Below, piece after piece: positions 56,419 to 64,000 of a stretch of DNA of 64,000 bases. Origin of the DNA: Cristatella mucedo (lineage: Eukaryota; Bryozoa; Phylactolaemata; Cristatellidae); NCBI GenBank assembly GCA_009760855.2, contig WPIO01000123.1, forward strand, positions 188,001 to 252,000, read 5' to 3'. The stretch's first letter is position 1. Every line of letters starts with the position of its first letter. The notes under the pieces are model-generated. The model was not told the origin of the DNA, did no database searches, and saw only the letters and a list, made by a program, of their open reading frames with translations. The position numbers and the translations under genes are program-made.

Positions 56419-57959
56419 AAATAGTCACAGCGAAGATAGCAGCGAAATACCCGAAGGTATTAGAGAGAAATCAAGTAAATCCATCGTCACAAAGTGCATG
56501 TAAGTGAGCAATGCGCCTTTTTTTTGTTGGAAAGATGTTAATTTATTGCCCCTTTTAAAGAGCACATCGATATATTTCTTCTCAAGTGAAGCACATTCAA
56601 TCGCATCAAAGAGTCCTTGTCGGAAGAAAGGCGAGTAGTGCTCTTTTCAAGGAGAAAGTATAACTGACGATTCAACGAACTGTGTATGCAAGTGCCCGAA
56701 AGCCCAAGGAGCAGCATGCTGGCACGCTGTGAGCTGACACTCAAAGGAAACCCGGCAGCGAAGACACATGATCGACATTTCTAACGCCAATTATTCTGCT
56801 GCATGGTACCTGTAACTCAGGCAGTCAGTCACCTAAATCAGTCTGTGCTACTGCCACGGGATTGTGGTTACTTCAGAAGCTCTTAAATAACAAAAAGCTT
56901 TGTCGGTTGTATATTCCATATTAGTCAAAACACAAAACAAGCATGCCAGTTTAGTCGAACGTTAAATTAGCAACTGCAAGCATGAAGCTATCAAGCTTTT
57001 TGCTGGCCATTTAGACATCAACTCACTTGCTAAAGGCTGTCAGATTTTGTCTGTGGAATGTAAGCACAGTTTTGTCCAATGGGCAACCTGAAACGGTGAC
57101 AATGAACTCCGGTTGGTTAGTAAAGGAGTCAAGAGACTTGTAGTATACAACCAGTCGATTCTGAGCGACTGCAGTTCACACTATGATTATGCCCTTGGGA
57201 AATTTCATGTAACCTTAATCGTTAAATTTTAAAATAATCCAGGAAAAACCAAACGGAAAGTTGACCACGGACTATCCGGTTTCCGTTTTGGCAAGGATTT
57301 GTTGTGTAGATTCACGCCGATTGAAGCTACCTTAAATCAACCGTTAGGTATCGGGAATGACCTGTGCAGTTCATTCGTAGACAAAAGGAATTACCGAAAC
57401 CTTAACAGAGGTTCGCTTACGTACGTAGTACTACATTTCTATATCAGTAAGTTTTTTTTTTTGCACCTTGCCAATTGCGGGGTTTAACAGGGATGGATAA
57501 GAATAGACGCCAGTTTGTAAAAGGACTTGATGCTTGGCACTGCCAATTTTTTTACTACTTTTGATGGATTCAAGTGGCTTGGAGGTTGGAGCCCTTTCCA
57601 TTACTTGCTTTACCGCTTAAAAATTAGCATTCGAAATGGCGAGACAGTTTATCTTACTCAATTTAGCGAGGTGCAAAGTCATTTGCAACAGCAATCTGCA
57701 CTTCCGCCAGCAAATGTTAGGTGGATTTGCCATACGATTAGTGCAAACTGTGGTGTTGGCCTGAGCCGTTGAGTTAATTGTAATGCGTTGTTTGTGAGTG
57801 AACCTCTGTAGTGACATTTCTGGAGAGAAGACTAAGAAATAAGAGTCTGGGGAACGAAGGAATCTTAATTGAAGTTCTCTACATACAGTCTTTGTCTATC
57901 GATGACTGATGAAGATGGATAGCAGCATTCGCCCCGATAATTGCAATCAATCGATGCGA

Positions 57960-58335
57960 ACAGATTTCAATAATTTGTCCATGTTTTTGTGTCTATGATT
58001 TGTCTATGTTATTTATCATTGATTTGTCTATATTAATTTTTCTCTGTCAATGATGTTTAAGTTACGTCGCTGGACAAGTTCGCCTGTACTTACGGGGTAG
58101 CAGGAACAGTAAACGAGACCAAACAATGATCCAAGAAGGTCTCCCGAGAGGGTCAGTGGGCACACCACAAGGTCTGAGAGGCAAGGTCAGTGGGGAAGGA
58201 CAATCGTTGTGATCACCAGATCTGGAGTATGGCCAACAACGTGGGAGTACGATTACCGTGTTGGACCAAACACAAATTATCAAGACAGTCAGGAAATGAG
58301 CGGACCTACCTGTTGATAGGGTGGTCAACGTGAAT
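57960..58335 (-). mobile_element. L2-type family 2, endonuclease fragment inside repeat A
   Basis: Aligns with 55,340-55,640: 'taagttacgtcg', 'gcaggaacagtaaacgagacc', 'gagggtcagtgggcacac', 'aggaaatgagcggacct'. The other repeat A copies lack it, so it inserted into this copy. Confidence 0.8.
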
Positions 58336-58559
58336 ATATCGGAGCTTTCAATTCTGGTCAATTGGCGACGAATTTCGATATCGGTCTTTGCCGCCAATCA
58401 TATGCATTACCCTAAAATTAACATGCAACATAGCTTATACGTTTGATAGTTCAATTTCTCAACACTGAAATTGTTTGTTCAATGAGAATTGGGCCTTCCC
58501 CTATCTTGCTTAACTTTAATGAGAGGTTGATTATATAGTGTGAATTGTAACATTTGTCC

Positions 58560-58885
58560 ACTTTTTGCAGAGCCATTGTCGTCCGGTGGTACGGTGTCCT
58601 GAATTGCCGCAATTGTTGCTATGTTCTGGGTTCAAATCTTGCGCTTGCACTTTGAATCAATGCCAAATAAAAATTTTTAAACTGCGGCATTCAGAGACTG
58701 ATAACACAGCATTAGCATTGAGTAGCAGAATGCTACAGCAGTTGACTGTATTGGATCAGGCTATTGCGGTCGATTGCAATGGATCGCCAGTCACTTCCGG
58801 CGTTCCCTTTCAGAAAATGTAAGGCTGCCTAGAAAGAGATTGAGTTCTCTGAGAGCGCTTTAACAAGTGCATTGTTATTTACATT
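58560..58885 (+). mobile_element. tRNA-like SINE in repeat A copy 2, with L2-like tail
   Basis: B-box-like GGTTCAAATCT at 58,629-58,639, body shared with 3,540-3,800 and 63,600-63,830, and a 3' end 'cctagaaagagattgagttc...gcgctttaacaagtgcattgtta' that matches the family 1 retrotransposon tail. Only this copy keeps the tail. Confidence 0.65.
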
Positions 58886-59611
58886 AACACTTTGGAAATT
58901 AGTCCATGTTAACTTAGATTCGTGTAAGGAGGTGCAATTCCGGCCGAGGTCACTTCCGCCCACTGGTTAGCAGGAATCGTGGAGAGTAGAGCACGCCGAG
59001 TCATAAACGGGTAAGCAAAACACCATACGGGAATTAAAAAACAAAAGTTCGTGAGGGTAAATGCCAAAAAAACGATTAAAATATGTGACATTTTATTTGA
59101 GACTTTAGGGATAAAAGGTCGTTGCTTTGCCACCTTATATATGCAAGAACCGACCACAGCTGCTACGAAAAAGCCTACCGTTACTGATTTTGTTGAAGCT
59201 TGACGACCACTTGTGCCGTTATAATATATGTCGGTAGTAGCGAATCGGTGGCATTTTCAGAAGAAATATCAATTCTTAAACACCGATAAACGAGCAAAGA
59301 GACGCTTGGTTAAGTAAGATAACATCAACAGCGACATTGCCGACAGTTTACGGCAACTCGACAGCGCCACACAGTAATTCGTTTACAATCCTAGGATAAT
59401 TAAGTTAATCGGACAAATTCTTGCTAAAAAAGATATAAACAAGAGCCGAGGTAAATCTATTACTACACTAAGTTCATCGAACAACGCATATTGCAGAAAT
59501 TTCTCACGTGAATCCGTGGCTTAGCCGGTTCCGAGAACACATAATTCGTCCAAGTACCCGCATTTAATCGACCGCTACGCTAACTTCTCAGAAAGTAGAC
59601 AGTCTTCCATC

Positions 59612-59617
59612 TATATA
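59612..59617 (+). promoter_or_regulatory. TATA box of the second peptide-gene copy
   Basis: TATATA in 'atctatataggt', conserved with copy 1. The predicted non-coding exon runs from about 59,640 to 59,685, where a conserved GTAAG donor begins; the next acceptor (ttctag) ends at 60,364, six bases before the start codon region. Confidence 0.6.
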
Positions 59618-60369
59618 GGTGCGTTTTAAGGCTGCTTGAGGACAGGGATTGCATATACGTCAACGTTTGACAAGACGAAGATTTGGTAAGTTTTGTTCGA
59701 GGTCTTTTATTGATCTCGCGTCATGTCCTCCGTGCCCGCTAACCAAGCAGTTTCGCTAAGAAAGACGCTTCCGCTAGTTTGCTGTTCCTATGAATAGTTC
59801 TTTGCCTTCTCAGTTTAACATTTGAGTTACTGTACCACGTCAGTGCATGTCCTAAACATGTGTTGCAGAAGGATATTTTAACAACTAACTTAGGTGCTAA
59901 TCAATTGGATATAGGAGCAATTATCGTCAATTTTTGTGACCCAAAACTTCGCTCGCTGTTGAATTTTGCTTCATTGAAAATCGCCCCTGATTGAGTCCTT
60001 TCTTCTTAATTCTAGGACAATAAGGCTACGAGTATTTTGTTGGTACCGTTCAGGTTATTTATACTGGCTCGCGGTCTAAAATCGAAAGACTGCGTATAAA
60101 AAAACCTTGTTGACGTTGCTAATAAAAATTGTTTTTTTTTTCAAGCAGCTGTCGCTGCATTGTTTCCGATTAAAGCCACGCAAGGTAACGAAAAGAGTTT
60201 CTCGTTCATAATTTCGCGAAGCTCTCGGAAACCGAATGGCGTACGGAGGCTACGTAAATTAGTCTAGGGTCAGTCTGCCTGTGCTATTCAAAAGCTTTCT
60301 TTAAAAACCTGGTTCGGTACGTTGTTGTTAATAAAGGTTTTAATAAATCTGTTAATTGTTCTAGAAACC

Positions 60370-60813
60370 ATGAAGCTTCTAGCCGGAGCTGTCGTTGTGT
60401 GTCTCGTTATGGGAGTGTTCGCTGCCGAGATTCGTCCAGTAAGTCGAGGAGAATTCGCAATTTCTGTCATGGACATTTGAGAAATTATTTCAATCGCAGT
60501 GACGTAATCCGAATATCTTGAGGAAGTGGTCATTTTTATAGGAAGTCAGACAGGATGCCCAGCTGAGCAGCGAAGCACTCTCTCAGCTCAATCAAGCGTT
60601 CGAAGGTGATTCTCCAGCTGTCTTCCTATTTCACCGTCAATACGTCGTCTCTTTGTTTCTTTTAACTATCCGTGTCAATCTGTTTTCGTTCCAGTATACG
60701 CTGCTGCTAAGAGGGCATGGTACGATACATTTGGAAATATTTTGCTCGACATCACAGGAATGCGCCAAGTTTGGAACGGAGCAAAGTGGGTGTACGAAAA
60801 AGTCTCAGGATAA
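60370..60813 (+). CDS. Small secreted-peptide precursor, intact copy (3 coding exons)
   Basis: Coding exons 60,370-60,438, 60,542-60,605 and 60,695-60,813, each bounded by GT-AG (donors gtaagt and gtgatt; acceptors atag and ccag), join to an 83-residue precursor; stop TAA 60,811-60,813, AATAAA at 60,863. Residues 1-19 form a clear signal peptide (M-K-L-L, hydrophobic core, A-A cleavage site). Residues 20-44 are acidic and Q/S-rich, like a propeptide. The rest (from ~45) holds a K-R pair at 49-50, aromatic residues including three tryptophans, no cysteine, and ends in glycine. That build suits a processed bioactive peptide (antimicrobial or neuropeptide-like) with possible C-terminal amidation, but I do not recognise the family. 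The preserved frame and splice sites in both copies argue for a real host gene. Confidence 0.75.
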
Positions 60814-60862
60814 AATATAGAGATATGCCGAGTCTTTGACCTGCAATGATATTTTAGTCTAA

Positions 60863-60868
60863 AATAAA
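60863..60868 (+). terminator. Polyadenylation signal AATAAA, peptide gene copy 2
   Basis: Fifty bases after the stop codon and conserved in position with copy 1. Confidence 0.65.
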
Positions 60869-61164
60869 GCAAAAATCAATCGCACCCGTTTGAATATCTT
60901 TCGCACCACAGTGATCACTCTTTTTCGGCCAAACAACGACAAGACGTGTGAATCTGTAGTGTCTGCCTTGTTTTCATGCTACTCGTGAAACTGCAGTTTA
61001 CAACTAATATCACTAAGCGGCCGACTAAATCTACGTATATGGTTAGTAAAATTCAGAGGTGACTTTCACGAGAATAATACCTTGAACAATGAATTTGTGT
61101 TATTCCTTGTGAGGAACAGAATCCGAGCTAGACAATTTAACACAGTATTACGAAGCAAGCAAAG

Positions 61165-61950
61165 TGCTGAGCTATAACTTTCAGCTACATAACGATACTA
61201 AAATTCAGGCAAGTTTAGATAAGGATACCACATCTAAGTTGGTCCATTCATTTGTGACATCCCGTCTTGACTTCTGTAACTCACTGCTTGCTGGCCTACC
61301 GGTATGTGCAATCGGTCGCTTGCAGTTAGTGCTAAACTCTGCAGCTAGGTTTGTCTTTCGTGAGCTTCGCTGTTGCCACGTCACACCACTTCTCGCCGAC
61401 TGGCACTGGCTACCAGTCAAGCAACGGATCGACTTCAAGGTTTTGTCACTGACTTTTCGGTCCCGTCATTCTTTGTCTCCAGTCTACCTACCAGATCTAC
61501 TCCCCCACTAGGCGAGCATCGTAGCACCCGCTTTTCAGAATGTAACTGTACACCTATAGCTCGTACAAACCTCTAGTCCTTTGGAGACCGTGCATTTAGT
61601 TTGTTTTCTCCCAAAGCCTGGAACTCACTCCTGAATTGTGTCACGACATCCCCAGACTTCACATTTAGAAAGAAATTAAAAAAGCAGCTTTTTATAACAG
61701 CATTTGGTGGGTCCCTGTGAATCGTCTTTTATGTGCTTAATGCGTTCTGACACTGTGAGTGCTGCCAGGAACCACACTTGCATGCTGCCCATGAGCTCGT
61801 CACTCCTAACCAAGTTATTCATGTTGTTTATCAAGCATGATATCACTCACTATTCGATGGCATTTTCTTTCCAGCAAATGTAAAGCGCCTAGAAAGCGAT
61901 TGAGTTTATTGAAGGCACATTATCAAATGTATCGTTATAATGATTTTTAA
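61165..61950 (+). mobile_element. L2-type family 1, C-terminal RT and 3' UTR
   Basis: Open for 115 codons at 61,164-61,511 ('VTSRLDFCNSLLAGLPVCAI', 'VKQRIDFKVLSLTFRS'), interrupted by TAG at 61,509, then the 'APKAWNS'-equivalent region and the 3' UTR. The tail is degraded (tgatttttaatattgttatt). Confidence 0.85.
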
Positions 61951-62440
61951 TATTGTTATTACAAGAGTTGAGGCTAGTTTTTAAACGGACCGGTGCATTT
62001 GAGCGGCGTGCAACAGCCAAGAAAGAACAAGCTCATTGTTTGAAGATGCTGTGAGTTCCTTTAAACCAAATGCCATACACTGCAATCAGATTTGGATGGC
62101 ATAGCGGCCAATATTCTGACGGTTTTCGTTAGGTTTTAGTGGGTTATGGCGTTTATTAGAGCTATTCACATTAATTGCTTTGCCGCTTACCCTATATTTA
62201 TTGTTCGAAATAGCGTGACCACTTTTGGATTCAATTTAAAGAAGTGCGAAGTCATTTGCAAAAAGAATATGAGGTCACCGAAGACAAATTGCGATTGATG
62301 TGCTATAGATTTGAGTAAATTGTGGCGTTGGCCCGAGCCGTTGAGTCTATAGTAATGCGAAGTTTGTAAACGAGCCTCTACCATGACATTTCCCGTGAGA
62401 ACTCTTAACAAACAAGGAGTCCATGAAAAGAAGAAATCTA

Positions 62441-63045
62441 TAAAATTTAACTAGCTCTTTAGTTCTGTCTCGGCTTGATTATTGTAATTCCCTTTTGGCT
62501 GGGCTACCAAAGATAGCTATTATGCCACTACAGCGGACTATGAATATGGCTGCAAGGCTGGTCTTCAAGTCCCAGCGGTTTGAGCACGTGTCACCATTGC
62601 TGGAAGAGCTAGGATGGTTGCCGGTTGAGAAAAGGATACAGAGCAAAGTTCTTACGCTGACCCACAAGGCCCGCCACGGCTGGGCTCCTTCATACCTAGC
62701 TGAACTGCTACATCAGTTTCAGCCTGTTCGCGCCCTCAGGTACCGTGTGGACAATAAATTAGCTGTCCCATTCCTCCGCTTAAAGACAGTTGGCGACAGA
62801 AGCTTTAGCTCTGCAGGTCTTAGACTGTGGAACTCGCTTCCACAATTCTTACGAAACGACATCTACTCTCCAACTGCCGACTATGGCACATCTTTTTCAG
62901 CGGTCCTGAACTGCTACTTCTATGCTACTCACTACCTCAACTGCTCTCCTAACTCTGCTACTATACAAAACTCTCCTGCGTAACGCCCACATGGTCTTTA
63001 TGACTTTGTGGAGTTACTGACGGAGATACATTACATTACATTACT
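62441..63045 (+). mobile_element. L2-type family 2, 3' end inserted in repeat A
   Basis: 5'-truncated copy with the C-terminal RT region open for 162 codons (62,495-62,983; 'VGDRSFSSAGLRLWNSLPQF') and an (ACATT)n tail (63,025-63,045). An internal deletion near 62,957 removes about 90 bp of the 3' UTR found in other copies. Little decayed and so relatively young. Confidence 0.85.
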
Positions 63046-63599
63046 AATTTTAAGAATCGCATATCTAGTCTTTTTCTATTGATAGCTGATAAATATGGAT
63101 AGCAGCATTCGCCCGAATAGTTGCCATCAATTGATAGCATCTAGTTAAAACAAAGGTGAGCGCAACAGGCTATAATTACGTGAGTGCACAATGAGACCGA
63201 GAATGATCATGCTGTTTACTTACTACAGGTTGGATCTTCACCGAGCCACTTTGAGAGATGCGCGATAAATCGAAAGGTAAGGCTGGTTTTTTCCCGACAA
63301 ACATCGTTGATTGCCATGAACAGCATGAGATTAACTCTGTGGGTGCCTTTTCCGGCGAAACTATCTAGGCAGCGTAAATTGCAGCTTCCAATTCTGATCG
63401 GTTGGCGAGAAATTACGATATGGACCATGGTCGATGCCGCCAATAGCCGCGGCAGCATCTTCCTATCGTTAACGTGCAACAAAGCTTAAACGTCTGATGT
63501 TTCAATATCTAAAAACTTAAAGTGCTTGGGAAATAAGAGTTGGAGCTTCCCGCATCGTATTTAAGATTGATGAGAGGTTGATTAAAGATTGTGACATTG

Positions 63600-63830
63600 T
63601 AGCACTTTCCTGCGTTGAGCCGAGCCATTGTTGCGGAATTGCCGAAATTGCACCTATGCCGGGGATTCAAATCCTGTTGCTGGATTTTACAATACTGCCA
63701 ATCATGTTTTACAAACTGTAGCGTTCGGAGACCAATTTCACAGCGTTGAGTAGCAGAATGCTGTAGTTTACTGCATTGGTCCAAGCCAGTGCGGTCAATT
63801 GCTGAGCATTGCCTGCGATTGCCAGCGATA
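63600..63830 (+). mobile_element. tRNA-like SINE piece in repeat A copy 3
   Basis: B-box GATTCAAATCC within 'ggggattcaaatcctg' (63,661-63,676), and the same flanking blocks as the SINE pieces at 3.6 and 58.6 kb. No tail is retained. Confidence 0.55.
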
Positions 63831-64000
63831 ATTTTTATGAAATTATTCACTGTAAACGGAGAGTCGCGTAATAAGAAAAGTTCCTCCAAAGGGAACTTCC
63901 GTCTACAGGTTGGTGGGAACTATGCAGAGTGGAACGCTCGGAATCCTGTACAGGTATGCTGAGAAATCGTAACGGAATTCAAAAACAAAATTGCACAGAG

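Larger units (their letters stand above)
53542..56420 (-). mobile_element. L2-type retrotransposon family 2, longest copy
   Basis: Read in reverse it covers the N-terminal extension, endonuclease, linker, RT and part of the C-terminal region, ~2.9 kb. Breaks are an in-frame TAG near 55,984, a TGA near 55,732, a shift near 55,190 and a shift near 54,030. The plus-left end stops inside the ORF ('LKELGWWPVEQR' region) with no 3' UTR or (ACATT)n tail. This is unusual, because such elements normally lose 5', not 3', sequence. Confidence 0.85.
56640..59150 (+). repeat. Repeat A, copy 2
   Basis: Counterpart in reverse of 3,400-5,900 and, on the same strand, of 62,020-64,000. Starts with repeat C in reverse (56,640-56,870), then the blocks at 56,930-57,110 and 57,540-57,780, an inserted retrotransposon fragment, the SINE, and a final block (58,909-59,157) whose minus-strand ORF (82 codons, with one hydrophobic segment 'ILIVFLAFTLTNFCFLIPVW') is partly matched at 63,890-64,000. 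Confidence 0.65.
59390..60990 (+). repeat. Duplicated block carrying the secreted-peptide gene, copy 2
   Basis: Partner of 9,690-11,310, same orientation. Promoter, a non-coding first exon, three coding exons and 3' flank are all aligned by eye. Confidence 0.8.
62020..64000 (+). repeat. Repeat A, copy 3, split by a retrotransposon and cut by the window end
   Basis: 62,020-62,440 and 63,046-64,000 match 57,540-57,950 and 58,340-59,100 of copy 2. The split is caused by the family 2 insertion at 62,441-63,045. The copy continues beyond the window. Minus ORF 63,509-63,889 (126 codons) and the opposed ORFs at 63,184-63,489 are not open in the other copies. Confidence 0.65.

Noticed and set aside
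60675-60872. Minus-strand ORF over the last peptide exon
   Set aside because: Shadow of the conserved plus-strand exon; the same shadow appears at copy 1.

Overview
The window reads as a repeat-dense piece of an animal genome, most likely a marine-type invertebrate; the species cannot be told from the sequence. Reasons: intron-bearing genes with GT-AG splice sites and AATAAA signals, dozens of decayed CR1/L2-type non-LTR retrotransposon pieces, tRNA-headed SINEs, and an endogenous Polinton/Maverick-like (virus-derived) DNA element. No bacterial gene layout, CRISPR array, rRNA or tRNA gene was found. Apart from one small peptide gene, nearly all recognisable coding sequence belongs to mobile elements.

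Layout. 0-9.3 kb: a hAT-type terminus, repeat B, retrotransposon pieces, repeat A (inverted relative to copies at 56-64 kb) and SINEs. 9.7-11.3 kb: first copy of a duplicated block carrying a small secreted-peptide gene, broken by one extra base. 11.6-14.8 kb: retrotransposon pieces and a SINE. 15.6-20.9 kb: AT-rich element P1 with, in order, a small ORF, a major capsid protein-like gene, a YqaJ-type nuclease, a fibre protein with phage-tail-fibre-like repeats, a small protein, a divergent Cys-rich protein, an rve (DDE) integrase, a convergent two-helix membrane protein and a further partial minus-strand gene. 20.9-24.4 kb: retrotransposon copies and repeat B. 24.4-29.8 kb: P2, a second and clearly diverged relative of P1 in the same orientation, with two L2-type retrotransposons inside it; one sits in the fibre gene with an apparent 5-bp target duplication. 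30-53 kb: unrecognised sequence, retrotransposon fragments, a 1.25-kb direct duplication (repeat D), SINEs and a CA/CG microsatellite. 53.5-56.4 kb: the longest retrotransposon copy, with endonuclease and reverse transcriptase. 56.6-64 kb: two more repeat A copies, retrotransposon fragments, and the second (59.4-61.0 kb), apparently intact copy of the secreted-peptide gene.

Two retrotransposon families dominate. Family 1 ('L2-ATT') ends in a conserved 3' UTR with the motif AGCGCCTAGAAAGAGATT and an (ATT)n tail. Family 2 ('L2-ACATT') ends in an (ACATT)n tail. Several SINEs join a tRNA-like head to the same 3' tail as family 1, suggesting they use its machinery. P1/P2 is the most unusual system here: capsid, nuclease, fibre, integrase and membrane genes form a virus-like cassette that is now decayed. 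All comparisons were done by eye; boundaries are approximate (usually within 10-50 bp) unless a splice site, start or stop is quoted.
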